Shown: positions 42,510 to 51,975, counted from the stretch's first letter. The stretch: DNA of 64,000 nucleotides from Streptomyces sp. SDr-06 (GCF_003324565.1 NZ_QOLA01000004.1:186001-250000); one strand, 5' to 3'. Program-made: numbers and translations. Notes: generated by a model from the sequence alone, not told the origin.

Positions 42510-44318
42510 TCAGGCGATCGGGTTCCGCAGGGTCCCCACCAGTTGCAGCGCACCCGCCGGGTCCGCCAGGTCCACCATCTGCTCGTTGTTGCGCAGCTGG
42601 AGGCGGTTCAGGCAGGACAGTGCGAAGTCCGGCGCGAACAGGTCGTACTGCTTGAACCGGTCGGCCAGTTCCGGCTTGGACTCCTGGTAGGCGGTGACGC
42701 ACTCGGCCACCGTCCCCCAGAACGCGGACTCGTCGAGCACGCCCTCCGTCACCAGCGCCGCGTTCAGGAAGCGCAGGAAGCAGTCGAAGACGTCGGTGAA
42801 GACGGACAGCAGCTTCATGTCCTCGGGGACGTCCGCGCGGATCCGCTCGACGGCCGGCGGGAGCGCCGCGTCCGGGTCCATCACCGCGATCTCCTCCGCG
42901 ATGTCCTTGAAGATCGCCCGCGAGACCGTGCCGTCCTCGGCGAGGACCAGGATCACGTTCTCGCCGTGCGGCATGAACACCAGGTCGTACGCGTAGAACG
43001 AGTGCAGCACCGGCACCAGGTACGCGTCGAGATAGCCCCGCAGCCACTCGGCGGGGGTGCGGCCCGACCCGGCGATCAGGGCGCCCGCGAAGGAGGCGCC
43101 CTCGCGGTCGGTGTGCAGCAGCGAGGCCATGGTGGCCAGCCGCTCGCCGGGCGCGAGGGACGGCACCGGGCTCTCGCGCCACAGCGCCGCCAGCATCTTC
43201 CGGTACGGCGAGTAGCGGTCCGTCGCGCGCTCGTACTGCTCGTGGCGGTAGCCGATCGCGGCCCGCTCGCGGATGATCGAGAACCGGGCGGCCCGGAAGG
43301 TGTCGTCGGCCGCGACCAGGTCCGCGAGCCAGTCGTTGATGGCGGGCGTCGCCTCCATGTACGCGGCCGAAAGTCCGCGCATGAAGCCCATGTTGAGGAC
43401 CGAGAGGGCCGTTTTGACGTAGTGCTTGGCCGGGTCGCTGGTGTTGAAGAAGGTGCGGATCGACTGCTGGGCGAGGTAGTCGTCGTCGCCCTCGCCCAGC
43501 AGCACCAGGCGCTCCTGGGCGATCTCGGCCGCGAAGGTGACGGACAGCTTGTTCCACCACTGCCAGGGGTGCACCGGCAGGAGGAGGTAGTCGGCCATGT
43601 CCAGACCGCGTTCGGCGAGCCGGGCCGCGAACCGGTCGAGGGTGTCGGGGCCGAGTTCGTCGCGCATCAGCGTCTCGTGGTCCAGGCCCGCGCCCGCCGT
43701 GAAGGTGGCGCGGTCGCGGCGGGCCGCGAGCCAGAGCAGCCGGACCGGGCTCGCCGTCTCGGGGGCGTACGCGAGGTACTCGTGGATGCCGAAGCCGAGC
43801 CGGCCGTTGTTGGCCACGAAGCAGGGGTGGCCCTCGGTCATGCCCGTCTCGATGGCCTGGAAGCCGGACCGGGCGAGTTCCCCGGAGCTGATCTGAGGCT
43901 TCGTCAGCTTGTAGGCGGTGCCGGAGAGCGTGGAGGAGATCTCCTCCAGGTACACCGGCAGGATGGCGTCGCTCAGGCCGAGCGCGCCCCGCAGATCGAG
44001 CAGGAAGTCCAGCGCGTCCAGCGGGAGTTCACCCTCCGCGCCGTGCCGCGTTATCGACTCCGCCGACACCTGCCAGTGGTCGAGGGCGAGCCGGTCGGCG
44101 GTGAAGCGGTACTCGACCGAGCCGTCGTCGGAGCGGACCCGGAATGGGGTCCCCCCTGCTCGAGCGGAGCCGAGAGCTTGGGGAAGGTCGTCGCCGAGCG
44201 GCTCGGGGGTCAGCAGGCGCTCGTGGGCGAACTCGGCGAGCGCCTTGCGGACCAGCAGCCGGTTGGCCTCGGCCCACAGCTCGGGGGTGAGGTGGGTGAC
44301 CGTGGTGTCGGGGGTCAT
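42510..44318 (-). CDS. desD: Desferrioxamine synthetase DesD (NIS synthetase)
   Basis: ATP-dependent NRPS-independent siderophore synthetase that joins and cyclises N-succinyl/acetyl-N-hydroxycadaverine units into desferrioxamine E/B. 602 residues, IucA/IucC family: GHPCFVANNGRLGFG (ATP site), LPVHPWQW, SIRTFFNTS, KTALSVLNMGFMRG, and the FhuF-like end FMPHGENVILV. ATG 44318 overlaps the desC stop (ATGA). Residues 45-58 (PQALGSARAGGTPF) are encoded by a palindromic dispersed repeat (44146-44185) in a part of the N-terminal region that I believe is variable in homologues. Confidence 0.96.
   Translation of the reverse strand: MTPDTTVTHLTPELWAEANRLLVRKALAEFAHERLLTPEPLGDDLPQALGSARAGGTPFRVRSDDGSVEYRFTADRLALDHWQVSAESITRHGAEGELPLDALDFLLDLRGALGLSDAILPVYLEEISSTLSGTAYKLTKPQISSGELARSGFQAIETGMTEGHPCFVANNGRLGFGIHEYLAYAPETASPVRLLWLAARRDRATFTAGAGLDHETLMRDELGPDTLDRFAARLAERGLDMADYLLLPVHPWQWWNKLSVTFAAEIAQERLVLLGEGDDDYLAQQSIRTFFNTSDPAKHYVKTALSVLNMGFMRGLSAAYMEATPAINDWLADLVAADDTFRAARFSIIRERAAIGYRHEQYERATDRYSPYRKMLAALWRESPVPSLAPGERLATMASLLHTDREGASFAGALIAGSGRTPAEWLRGYLDAYLVPVLHSFYAYDLVFMPHGENVILVLAEDGTVSRAIFKDIAEEIAVMDPDAALPPAVERIRADVPEDMKLLSVFTDVFDCFLRFLNAALVTEGVLDESAFWGTVAECVTAYQESKPELADRFKQYDLFAPDFALSCLNRLQLRNNEQMVDLADPAGALQLVGTLRNPIA
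44146..44185 (-). repeat. Palindromic dispersed repeat inside desD
   Basis: On the minus strand the element begins CTTCCCCAAGCTCTCGGC and ends GCAGGGGGGACCCC. Its ends match those of elements at 17862, 56599 and 58305 (CTCCCCCAAG ... GGGGG(A)CCCCC). It keeps the desD frame open and adds about 13 residues. Confidence 0.8.
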
Positions 44319-44875
44319 CGTGCTGCGGCCTCTCGGGATCGAACCGTACGGAACTGCTGTCGGGTGCAGAAGGACAGGTAGGCGTCCTTCTCGGGCTTGG
44401 TGATCCGCTCGGCGACCTCGAAGCCGACGGCCGCGTTCAGCGCGTGCACCGCCTTGTTGCCGACGTCGGGCTCGACCACGACGCGCTCGGTGGCCGGGTC
44501 GGCGAACAGCTCCTCCATCACGGCGGTGATGACGGCCCGGGTGAAGCCGTGCACCGGGGTGTCGGTCGGGGCGACCAGGAAGTGCATGCCGACGTCGCCG
44601 GGCAACGGCTCGTACAGGCCGACGAGTTCGACGTGCGCGGGGTCGTAGCGCTCCATGAGGAAGGCGGGCTCGCCGTCGTGGAGGCCGATGAACGCGTGGT
44701 GGTGCGGATGGGCGGCGATCGCCATGTACTCGCGCTCGACGTCCTGGAGCTTCGCGTCCTGCATCAGCCAGAACGCGGCCTTGGGGTGGGTCACCCAGGA
44801 GTGCACGAGCCCGGCGTCGGACAGGGGGTCGAGCGGCCGGAAGGTGAAGGCTCCGAGGTCGGTCCGGGGACTCAT
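44315..44875 (-). CDS. desC: N-hydroxycadaverine acyltransferase DesC
   Basis: Acylates N-hydroxycadaverine with succinyl- or acetyl-CoA. 186 residues, IucB/RimJ-type GNAT family ([23 protein letters not shown] ... [26 protein letters not shown]), with the acetyl-CoA loop near residues 120-150. ATG 44875 overlaps the desB stop, and its stop overlaps desD. Third gene of desABCD. Confidence 0.95.
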   Translation of the reverse strand: MSPRTDLGAFTFRPLDPLSDAGLVHSWVTHPKAAFWLMQDAKLQDVEREYMAIAAHPHHHAFIGLHDGEPAFLMERYDPAHVELVGLYEPLPGDVGMHFLVAPTDTPVHGFTRAVITAVMEELFADPATERVVVEPDVGNKAVHALNAAVGFEVAERITKPEKDAYLSFCTRQQFRTVRSREAAAR

Positions 44876-46167
44876 ATGGCGAACTCCTGGAAGGCGATGG
44901 ACTTCTCGACCGGGTAGTACGCGCGGCCGAGCAGCTCGCCGATGATGTACGCGTTGCGGTAGGCGCCCATGCCGAGGTCGGGCGAGGTGATCGAGTGGGT
45001 GTGCACCGCCGCGTTCTGCAGGAAGACGCCGCGGCCGGTGGTGTCGATGGCGTAGTTGCGGGCCACGTCGAAGCGCCCCCGCGCGTCGCGCCGCAGCCGG
45101 TGGGAGACGGGCCCCAGGAACTCCGGCTCGGCGTAGCGGTAGCCGGTGGCCAGGATCAGGCCGTCGGTGGTGAGGGTGTAGTCCTTCTCCTGCTCCTCCT
45201 GGCGGAACCCGAGCGTGTACGTACCGCTGGTGGTGTCGTAACTCGCCGATTTCAAGGCGGAATTGGTGAGGAGGCGGGTGGGGACGGGGCCCTTGAGGTT
45301 CTTCTGGTACAGCAGGTCGAAGATGGCGTCGATCAGCTCGGAGTCGATGCCCTTGAAGAGCCCCTTCTGCGCCGATTCGAGCCGGTAGCGGGTGGCCTCG
45401 GGCAGCGCGTGGAAGTAGTCCACGTACTCCGGGGACGTCATCTCCAGGGTGAGCTTGGTGTACTCCAGCGGGAAGAAGCGGGGCGAGCGCGTCACCCAGT
45501 TCAGCCGGTAGCCGTGGACGTCGATCTCGGAGAGCAGGTCGTAGTAGATCTCGGCGGCGGACTGCCCGGACCCGACGAGCGTGATCGACTCCTTCCGCTG
45601 GAGGCTCTCCTTGTGTTCCAGATAGCGGGAGTTGTGCAGGAGGTCGCCGCCGAGGCCCCGGCAGGGCTCGGGGAGGTGCGGCGGTGTGCCGGTGCCCAGC
45701 ACGAGACGGCGGGCGCGGAAGGTGTCGCCGGTCGTGGTGGTGACGGCGTACGTCTCGTCCCGCTCGTCGTACGTCACCGAGGCGACGGTCTGGTTGAAGC
45801 GGACCGAGCTCAGTTTCCCGGCGGCCCAGCGGCAGTAGTCGTTGTACTCGGTGCGCAGCGGATAGAAGTTCTCGCGGATGTAGAACGAGTACAACCGCCC
45901 CGATTCCTTCAGGTAGTTGAGGAAGGAGTACGGCGAGGTCGGGTCGGCGAGGGTGACCAGGTCGGACAGGAACGGCGTCTGGAGGTGGGCGCCCTCCAGG
46001 AACATCCCGGAGTGCCACTCGAAGTCGGGCTTGGTCTCCAGGAAGAGGCCGCTGAGCTCGTCGATGGGCTCGGTGAGACAGGCGAGCCCGAGGTTGAAGG
46101 GGCCGAGCCCGATCCCGATGAAGTCGTACGCCTCGGACGTGCCGCGGGCTTCAGGACGCGTGGACAA
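44872..46167 (-). CDS. desB: Cadaverine N-hydroxylase DesB
   Basis: FAD- and NADPH-dependent monooxygenase (lysine/ornithine N-hydroxylase family) that hydroxylates cadaverine for desferrioxamine. 431 residues. FAD site [20 protein letters not shown] site [15 protein letters not shown], and the late D(x)3-type motif [19 protein letters not shown] 46167 overlaps desA by 17 bases. Coupled to desC. Depends on iron regulation through the box at 47672. Confidence 0.96.
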   Translation of the reverse strand: MSTRPEARGTSEAYDFIGIGLGPFNLGLACLTEPIDELSGLFLETKPDFEWHSGMFLEGAHLQTPFLSDLVTLADPTSPYSFLNYLKESGRLYSFYIRENFYPLRTEYNDYCRWAAGKLSSVRFNQTVASVTYDERDETYAVTTTTGDTFRARRLVLGTGTPPHLPEPCRGLGGDLLHNSRYLEHKESLQRKESITLVGSGQSAAEIYYDLLSEIDVHGYRLNWVTRSPRFFPLEYTKLTLEMTSPEYVDYFHALPEATRYRLESAQKGLFKGIDSELIDAIFDLLYQKNLKGPVPTRLLTNSALKSASYDTTSGTYTLGFRQEEQEKDYTLTTDGLILATGYRYAEPEFLGPVSHRLRRDARGRFDVARNYAIDTTGRGVFLQNAAVHTHSITSPDLGMGAYRNAYIIGELLGRAYYPVEKSIAFQEFAI

Positions 46168-47593
46168 GGTTCTCTCCCAGGTACTGCTCGGCGTGGCCGG
46201 CGATCAGATCGAGTACGGCGGCGATGTCGTCGACGCTCGTCTCGGGGTTGAGCAGGGTGAACTTCAGGTACTGGCGGCCGCCGGACTTGGTCCCGGCGAC
46301 CACGGCCTCGCCGGACGCGAAGAGCGCCTTGCGGGCGTAGAGGTTGGCCCGGTCGATCTCGGCGGGCGAGGTGACGGATGCGGGGATGTAGCGGAAGACG
46401 AGGGTGGAGAGGCTGGGCCGCACGACCACGTCGTACCGCGGGTCGGCGGCGAGCAGCCGCCAGCCCTGCTCGGCCAGGTCGCACACCTCGTCGAAGAGCG
46501 AGCCGATGCCGTCGGCACCCATGGTGCGCAGGGTCATCCACAGTTTCAGGGCGTCGAAGCGGCGGGTGGTCTGGAGCGACTTGTCCACCTGGTTGGGGAT
46601 GCGCTCCTCGACGGCCCGGCGCGGGTTGAGGTAGTCCGCGTGGTACGTGGCGTGGCGCAGCGTGGCCCGGTCGCGGACCAGGACCGCGCTCGAACTCACC
46701 GGCTGGAAGAAGGACTTGTGGTAGTCGACGGTGACGGAATCGGCGCGCTCGATGCCGTCGAGCAGGGCCCGGCGGGTGGGCGAGGCGAGCAGCCCGCAGC
46801 CGTAGGCGGCGTCCACGTGCATCCAGGCGCCGTACTGGGCGCACAGCTCGGCGATGCCCGGCAGCGGGTCGATGGAGCCGAAGTCGGTGGTGCCGGCGGT
46901 CGCGACGACCGCCATCGGTACGTTGCCCTCGCTGACACAGCGCTCCAGGGCGCGCGCGAGCCCGACGGTCTGCATCCGCTTGTCGTGGTCGGTGGCGACG
47001 GAGACGACCGCGTCCCGTCCCATCCCGAGGAGTTGGGCCGACTTCTGCACGCTGAAGTGGCTGCACTCGGAGGCGAAGACGCGCAGTCTCGCGAGGTCGG
47101 TCGTCTTGGCCTCCTCGCGGGCCAGCAGCAGGGACTGGAGGTTGGACTGGGTCCCGCCGCTGGTGAACACGCCGTCGGCGGCGGGCCCGAGACCGATGCG
47201 CTGCGCCGTCCAGTCGATGAGGCGCCGCTCGATCAGGGTGCCGCCCGCGCTCTGGTCCCAGGTGTCGAGCGAGGAGTTCACCGCGGACAGCACCGCCTCG
47301 CCGAGCACGGCCGGGATGACGACCGGGCAGTTGAGGTGGGCGAGGTAGCGGGGGTGGTGGAAGTACACGGCGTCGCGGAGGTAGACGTCCTCCAGCTCGT
47401 CCAGGACGGCGGAGGCGTCGCCGAGCGGGGCGTCGAGGTCGATGCCGTCGATGACGGGCGCGAGGTCCTCGACCCCCACCCCGGTGAACGGCCGCCGCGT
47501 GGCGGCGAGTTTGCGTGCCACCCGCTCGACTCCTTCGGTCACGGAGCGTCGGTAGTGCTCCGCGGTCGTGTCGTTGAGCAGATGCGAACGCAT
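46151..47593 (-). CDS. desA: Lysine decarboxylase DesA
   Basis: PLP-dependent decarboxylase (group II, DDC/glutamate-decarboxylase-like) that converts lysine to cadaverine, the first step of desferrioxamine synthesis. 480 residues. PLP lysine in [11 protein letters not shown] (Lys293), HVDAAYGCG preceding it, and [23 protein letters not shown] 47593. First gene of desABCD; the iron box lies about 80 bp upstream, so DmdR1 with iron should repress the whole unit. Confidence 0.96.
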   Translation of the reverse strand: MRSHLLNDTTAEHYRRSVTEGVERVARKLAATRRPFTGVGVEDLAPVIDGIDLDAPLGDASAVLDELEDVYLRDAVYFHHPRYLAHLNCPVVIPAVLGEAVLSAVNSSLDTWDQSAGGTLIERRLIDWTAQRIGLGPAADGVFTSGGTQSNLQSLLLAREEAKTTDLARLRVFASECSHFSVQKSAQLLGMGRDAVVSVATDHDKRMQTVGLARALERCVSEGNVPMAVVATAGTTDFGSIDPLPGIAELCAQYGAWMHVDAAYGCGLLASPTRRALLDGIERADSVTVDYHKSFFQPVSSSAVLVRDRATLRHATYHADYLNPRRAVEERIPNQVDKSLQTTRRFDALKLWMTLRTMGADGIGSLFDEVCDLAEQGWRLLAADPRYDVVVRPSLSTLVFRYIPASVTSPAEIDRANLYARKALFASGEAVVAGTKSGGRQYLKFTLLNPETSVDDIAAVLDLIAGHAEQYLGENLVHAS

Positions 47594-47671
47594 GGGGGTG
47601 TCCTCCCGGGTCGGGGGAGCGCGGACCCTCCGGGCAGAAGGGGTGTGGGCGAGGGCCGCGATCTCTCGTGG

Positions 47672-47690
47672 TGAGGTTAGCCTAACCTAA
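47672..47690. promoter_or_regulatory. Iron box of desA
   Basis: TGAGGTTAGCCTAACCTAA is a 19-bp dyad matching the DmdR/DtxR-type iron box (TTAGGTTAGGCTCACCTAA, from memory). It lies about 80 bp before desA. Repression in iron-rich conditions is the established role. Confidence 0.92.
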
Positions 47691-47704
47691 GTTGCAGGGG
47701 TGGG

Positions 47705-47760
47705 GTGAGGGTGGGAGTTCTCCCACCCGCCCGCCCGTTCAGCCGGGTTGGAGGGTTCGG
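47705..47760. repeat. Inverted partner of the 73-bp repeat unit
   Basis: Read on the minus strand this segment gives GAACCCTCCAACCC...GAACGGGCGGGCGGGTGGG, the same layout as the 73-bp tandem unit at 48156-48450 (GAACCTTCCAACCCC...GACGGGCGGGCGGGTGGG). The desA-desF spacer is thus bracketed by inverted related copies. Confidence 0.65.
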
Positions 47761-48155
47761 CCACCAGTGGGTGGCTGGTCACCGTCGGCGGCGCACGGTG
47801 GGGTGGCGGGCCGCACCTCGCGACGCCGGGCGCCATCGAGCCCGCCGTCCAGTTCGGGCTGGTTGCCGTTGGCGGTGGGGGATTTGGCGGGGCCGCGTCG
47901 CGCGATGGCGGGGTGCTTTCCCGCTTGCCTTCTCGTTCGCGCTGCTTGCCGTTGGAGGTGCCCGGCGAGGGCGCGTGGCGGTCCTTGGGGAGAGGGGCGC
48001 GGGGCGGGGCTTTGGGAGGGGAGGGATGCGGGGCGGGGCTTTGGGAGGGGAGGGGTGCGGGGCGGGGCCTTGGAAGGAGTACGGGGCGGGGTCTTGGAAG
48101 GGGTGCAGGGGACGGAGTCCCCGCGGGGGTTCGAGGGGCGCAGCCCCTCAGGGGG
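47761..48155. other. GC-rich spacer between desA and desF, no supported gene
   Basis: Open frames cross this stretch on both strands but their products are repetitive Gly/Arg/Pro or Ser/Pro sequence without a family. From 47980 to 48110 it carries a G-rich imperfect repeat (GGGGCGGGGCTTTGGGAGGGG-like modules, about 30-40 bp), which may form G-quadruplexes on the plus strand. Confidence 0.6.
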
Positions 48156-48450
48156 TCTGGGGCGCAGCCCCAGAAGCAGAACCTTCCAACCCCCTGCACG
48201 GGTGGGCGGGTGGGCAACCCCCCGGGGTCTGGGGCGGAGCCCCAGGAGCGGAACCTTCCAACCCCTTGGACGGGCGGGCGGGTGGGCGAATCCCCCGGGG
48301 TCTGGGGCGGAGCCCCAGGAGCGGAACCTTCCAACCCCTTGGACGGGCGGGCGGGTGGGCGAACCCCCCGGGGTCTGGGGCGGAGCCCGAGGGCTCAGCC
48401 ATCCACCCCCGGGTTGGGCGAACCCCGGGTCTGGGGGCGGAGCCCCCGGC
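48156..48450. repeat. Tandem repeat array, about 73-bp unit
   Basis: Units begin TCTGGGGCGGAGCCCC at 48156, 48228, 48301 and 48374 (spacings 72, 73, 73), with a shorter partial at 48430 (56). Each carries a hairpin CTGGGGC-GGA-GCCCCAG followed by GGAACCTTCCAACCCC and a CGGGCGGGCGGGTGGGCGAA tail. The period is not a multiple of 3, so it is not a coding repeat. The array ends about 50 bp before the desF stop. Confidence 0.9.
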
Positions 48451-48498
48451 GGCCCCGGCGAGGCGCCCGGCCACGGCTGGGCGGGGTGCGGGGACCGC

Positions 48499-49338
48499 CT
48501 ACGCCGCCGCGCGGAGCTCGTCCTCAGACCGCCCCCGCCGCCAGTACCCCACGAACGTGACCCGCCCCCGGTCCACCCCCCGCTCACCCACGAAGTGCCG
48601 CCGCAGCGACCGCACTTGGGAGGCCTCGCCCGCGATCCAGACGTACGGGGAGGCGCCGGGCAGGGGCGCCGCCCCGATGGCGTCCAGGGCGGACGCGTCC
48701 GGCAGCCACGTCACCTCCGCGTCCGCCGCCGTCGCCAACGGCATCGCGTCCCCGGCCGACGGCACCGTGATCCAGACGCGGGCCGGCATGCCCGGGGGGA
48801 GCCATTCGAGGATGGCCGCCGCGGCGGGCAGCGCCGTCTCGTCGGCCCAGATGACGACCGAGTCGGTCCCGGCCGGCGGTCGGAAACGTACTGCCGTGTT
48901 GTCCTCGACGGCGGGACCCAGCACGGTGACCCGGGCGCCCGGCCGGGCCGAACCCGCCCAGCGGCAGGCGGGCCCGCCGTCGTCGTGCAGGGCGAAGTCG
49001 ATGTCGATCTCACCCGGCCCGCCCGCGGGATCGCGCCGCTGCGCCCGGACCGTGTACGAGCGCATCACGGCCCGTACGTCCTCGGGCAGCGCCCGGTACG
49101 CGCCCCACCATCCGGCGGCGTCGTCGGCGGGCGGCAGGACGGGGGCCTCCTGGCCGGGGTGCGGCAGGAAGAGCGACAGGCTCTGGTCGCGGCCCCCGGC
49201 GGCGAACGCCGTGAGGTCCTCGTCGCCGAAGCCGCCGAAGGTGACCCGCGTCAAGGACGGGCCGAGCCGCCGGGCCCGTACCACGCGCAGGTCGAAGAGG
49301 CGGAAGGGGGCAGGGGCGGTCTCGGCCGGTGCGGGCAT
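48499..49338 (-). CDS. desF: Siderophore-interacting ferric reductase DesF
   Basis: Cytoplasmic FAD-dependent reductase (SIP/ViuB family) that releases iron from imported ferrioxamine. 279 residues. FAD-binding beta barrel with VRSYTVR-like MRSYTVRAQR and CRWAGSARPGARVTVLGP, then the NAD(P)H-binding part ending WIAGEASQVRSLRRHFV. ATG 49338 follows the desE stop by 2 bp, so the two share a transcript and the iron box at 50430. Confidence 0.93.
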   Translation of the reverse strand: MPAPAETAPAPFRLFDLRVVRARRLGPSLTRVTFGGFGDEDLTAFAAGGRDQSLSLFLPHPGQEAPVLPPADDAAGWWGAYRALPEDVRAVMRSYTVRAQRRDPAGGPGEIDIDFALHDDGGPACRWAGSARPGARVTVLGPAVEDNTAVRFRPPAGTDSVVIWADETALPAAAAILEWLPPGMPARVWITVPSAGDAMPLATAADAEVTWLPDASALDAIGAAPLPGASPYVWIAGEASQVRSLRRHFVGERGVDRGRVTFVGYWRRGRSEDELRAAA

Positions 49339-49340
49339 CG

Positions 49341-50372
49341 TCAGGCGACCTTCTTCGCGTTCTCGATGGCCTGGGCGAGCGCGCCGACGATGGGGGCGAC
49401 GCGCGCGTACGAGTAGATCGGTTCGGTCAGGCGCGGCACGACCTGCTTGGCCTTGACGGCGGGCAGCTGCCCCCAGGTCGGCTTGTTGCCGAGGTCGCCG
49501 GGCTGCAGGGTGCCGGTGCGGTTGTCCATGAGGATCAGGTCGGCCGGGTACTTGGCGACGTTCTCCCAGCTGAGCGACTCGAAGAAGCCCTGCGAGTCGA
49601 CCTTCGGGGTGACGAACCGGACCCCCAGCTCCTGGAAGTACCGGGTGTCGCAGCTGCGCTTGGCCTCGGAGACGTAGAACAGGTCGGGGCTGGCGGAGCC
49701 GAGCAGCACCCTGATGCCGGGGTTGGCCTTCGCGGCGGCGCGCAGCCGGGCGGACGCCTTCTCGAAGGCGGCCTTCGCGTCGGTGACCTGCTTCGCGTTC
49801 AGGTCCGCGCCAAGGGACTTGGCGAGGTCCGCGCGGCGCTGGAGTGCGGCGGGCATGCTCTGGTCGGCCGCCCACAGGGCCACGCTCGGCGCCAGCTTGA
49901 GGATCTTGTCCTTGCTGTTGTCCGGCACGAACCAGAGGACGTCCTTCTGCCACATGTCCGTGATCAGCACGTCGGGCTGGAGCGCGGCGTACTTCTCGAC
50001 GCTGAACTCGCCGTAGGTGTTGCCGATGATCTCGACCTTGCTGATGTCGAGCCCGCCGGCCTGCACATCGGCCTTGCCGTCCTTGGTCTTCGTCGGGCCG
50101 AAGACGCCCTTGACCTGAATCCCGTAGTCGAAGAGGGCGGCCGCGGTGCCGGTGTAGGCGACGATGTTCTTCGGCGTCGTCCTGGTCTCGGCCGTCTGGC
50201 CGCGGTCGTCCTTGAACGACCAGGGCCCCGACTTCGCGCTGGTCGCGCCGCTGCCCGAGGAGTCGCTCTTCTTGCCGCCCCCGCAGGCGGTCAGCGCGGC
50301 ACCGATGCCGATCGCGCCGCCCATGGCCAACAGGCCGCGACGGGTGGGCAGGGACGCTCGGGCGAGGGGCAT
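49341..50372 (-). CDS. desE: Ferrioxamine-binding lipoprotein DesE
   Basis: Extracellular iron-siderophore-binding lipoprotein (SBP family 8, FhuD-like). 343 residues. N-terminal TRRGLLAMGGAIGIGAALTAC has twin arginines and the lipobox LTAC, so Tat export as a lipoprotein is likely. KPTWGQLPAVKAKQV and RTGTLQPGDLGN lie in the C-terminal lobe. ATG 50372. The iron box is 58 bp upstream. No permease or ATPase genes lie nearby in the window. Confidence 0.94.
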   Translation of the reverse strand: MPLARASLPTRRGLLAMGGAIGIGAALTACGGGKKSDSSGSGATSAKSGPWSFKDDRGQTAETRTTPKNIVAYTGTAAALFDYGIQVKGVFGPTKTKDGKADVQAGGLDISKVEIIGNTYGEFSVEKYAALQPDVLITDMWQKDVLWFVPDNSKDKILKLAPSVALWAADQSMPAALQRRADLAKSLGADLNAKQVTDAKAAFEKASARLRAAAKANPGIRVLLGSASPDLFYVSEAKRSCDTRYFQELGVRFVTPKVDSQGFFESLSWENVAKYPADLILMDNRTGTLQPGDLGNKPTWGQLPAVKAKQVVPRLTEPIYSYARVAPIVGALAQAIENAKKVA

Positions 50373-50429
50373 GACGGTGTCCGCTTTCGTACGTACGGTG
50401 CCGGGGACCGGCCACTGGCTGATGCGAAC

Positions 50430-50448
50430 AAAGGTTAGCCTAACCTCA
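50430..50448. promoter_or_regulatory. Iron box of desE
   Basis: AAAGGTTAGCCTAACCTCA, a 19-bp dyad like the desA box and close to the DmdR1 consensus. Position before desE suggests control of desEF by iron. Confidence 0.9.
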
Positions 50449-50484
50449 TCAGCTGTCCAGTGGTCGACCCCGCCCCGCCGCCCC

Positions 50485-50682
50485 CTACCTGCCCAGCAGG
50501 GAGGCCTGCCGGTGCAGGGGTGCGTAGGTGAACCGCACCTTGTGCGAGGGGCTCGGCTCGTACGTTCGCAGACAGCCCGCGCAGTGCCAGTGCCAGCGGT
50601 CGGCGGCGCCCGGCGCGGTGGCCGAGGTGTCCTTCCACAGGGGTGGACGGCTGTCGCAACTGGGGCAGTTCGGGGGGATCAC
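50485..50682 (-). CDS. Small zinc-ribbon protein (candidate)
   Basis: 65 residues from GTG 50682. Two CxxC knuckles: PNCPSCDSRP and WHCAGCLRTYE, spaced about 28 residues, which should bind one zinc. A basic C-terminus follows. The ribosome site is not strong (GGGGGGA about 13 bases upstream). It lies between the acyl-CoA dehydrogenase gene and the desE iron box. Function unknown; a DNA/RNA-binding or redox role would be speculation. Confidence 0.5.
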   Translation of the reverse strand: MIPPNCPSCDSRPPLWKDTSATAPGAADRWHWHCAGCLRTYEPSPSHKVRFTYAPLHRQASLLGR

Positions 50683-50814
50683 CCTGACAGGGTGCGTCCC
50701 CCCGCCTCCGGGCGCGGGGACGACGCGGTCCGACCACTCCTTCGGGGGACCCGGCCCCGAGCCCGGCGCCCCGGGGCCGGGCGGGGCCGCCTGCCTCCGC
50801 CCGGCCCACAACTC

Positions 50815-51975
50815 CTAGGCGGGCAGCCCCAGTTCGCGGGCGATCAGCATGCGCTGCACCTCGCTCGTGCCCTCGCCGATCTCCAGGATCTTGGAGTCGC
50901 GCCACATGCGGGCCACCGGGTACTCGTTCATGAAGCCGTAGCCGCCGAAGATCTGGGTGCCCTCGCGGGCGTTGTCGACCGCCACCGTCGAGGAGTACAA
51001 CTTCGCGAGCGCCGCCTCCTTCTTGAAGGGCTCGCCGTGCACCAGGCGGGACGCCGCGTCGCGCCAGCCCACCCGCGCCATGTGGGCGCGCAGCTCCATG
51101 TCGGCGATCTTGAACTGGATCGCCTGGTTCTCACCGATGGGCCTGCCGAAGGCGTGCCGCTCCTTGGCGTACTTCACCGACTCGTCCACGCAGCCCTGCG
51201 CGAGCCCGGTCGCCAGCGCGGAGATCGCGATGCGGCCCTCGTCCAGGATGCGCAGGAACTGGGCGTAGCCGCGGCCCTCCTCGCCGAGCAGGTTCGCCGC
51301 CGGGACGCGTACGTCCGAGAACGCCAGCTCGCGGGTGTCCGAGGCGTTCCAGCCGACCTTCGAGTACGGCGCCGCCACCGTGAAGCCCGGCGTGCCCGAC
51401 GGGACGATGATCGACGAGATCAGCGGGCGGCCGTCGTCCTTGCGGCCGGTGACCGCGGTGACGGTGACCAGGCCGGTGATGTCCGTACCCGAGTTGGTGA
51501 TGAAGCACTTCGAGCCGTTGATCACCCACTCGTCGCCGTCGCGCACCGCCGTGGTGCGGGTGCCGCCCGCGTCCGAGCCGCAGTCCGGCTCGGTCAGGCC
51601 GAACGCGCCCAGCATCTCGCCCGAGCACAGCCGCGGCAGCCACTCCCGCTTCTGCTCCTCCGTGCCGAAGCGGAAGATCGGCATCGCGCCGAGCGAGACG
51701 CCCGCCTCCAGGGTGATGGCCACCGACGAGTCGACGCGGGCCAGCTCCTCCAGGGCGATGCCCAGCGCGAGGTAGTCGCCGCCCATGCCGCCGTACTCCT
51801 CGGGGAAGGGCAGCCCGAACAGGCCCATGCGGCCCATCTCGCGGATGATCTCGTACGGGAACTCGTGGCGCTCGTAGAGGTCGCCGATCTTGGGCGCGAC
51901 CACGTCGTGCGCGAACTCCTCGACGGTACGGCGGAGTTCCTCGTGTTCGGGGGTGAGACGGTGGTCGAGGGGCAT
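50815..51975 (-). CDS. Acyl-CoA dehydrogenase, probably isovaleryl-CoA dehydrogenase
   Basis: FAD enzyme that forms an alpha-beta double bond in a branched acyl-CoA. 386 residues. Signatures: LGAFGLTEPDCGSDAGGTRT, GEGRG-like LLGEEGRGYAQFLRILDEGRI, QIFGGYGFMNEYPVARMWRDSKILEIGEGTSEVQRMLIARELGL. It is the fourth gene of a leucine-degradation cluster after carboxylase subunits and HMG-CoA lyase, so isovaleryl-CoA is the likely substrate. ATG 51975, 2 bp after the HMG-CoA lyase stop. Confidence 0.9.
   Translation of the reverse strand: MPLDHRLTPEHEELRRTVEEFAHDVVAPKIGDLYERHEFPYEIIREMGRMGLFGLPFPEEYGGMGGDYLALGIALEELARVDSSVAITLEAGVSLGAMPIFRFGTEEQKREWLPRLCSGEMLGAFGLTEPDCGSDAGGTRTTAVRDGDEWVINGSKCFITNSGTDITGLVTVTAVTGRKDDGRPLISSIIVPSGTPGFTVAAPYSKVGWNASDTRELAFSDVRVPAANLLGEEGRGYAQFLRILDEGRIAISALATGLAQGCVDESVKYAKERHAFGRPIGENQAIQFKIADMELRAHMARVGWRDAASRLVHGEPFKKEAALAKLYSSTVAVDNAREGTQIFGGYGFMNEYPVARMWRDSKILEIGEGTSEVQRMLIARELGLPA

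Noticed and set aside
48156..48450. CRISPR array.
   Set aside because: Units are adjacent with hairpins and no unique spacers of constant length between repeats, and there are no cas genes nearby.
47692..49456. Open frames of more than 570 codons on the plus strand through the desA-desF spacer and desF.
   Set aside because: They run through tandem repeats with a 73-bp period that shifts frame, and are antisense to desF. Products are low complexity.
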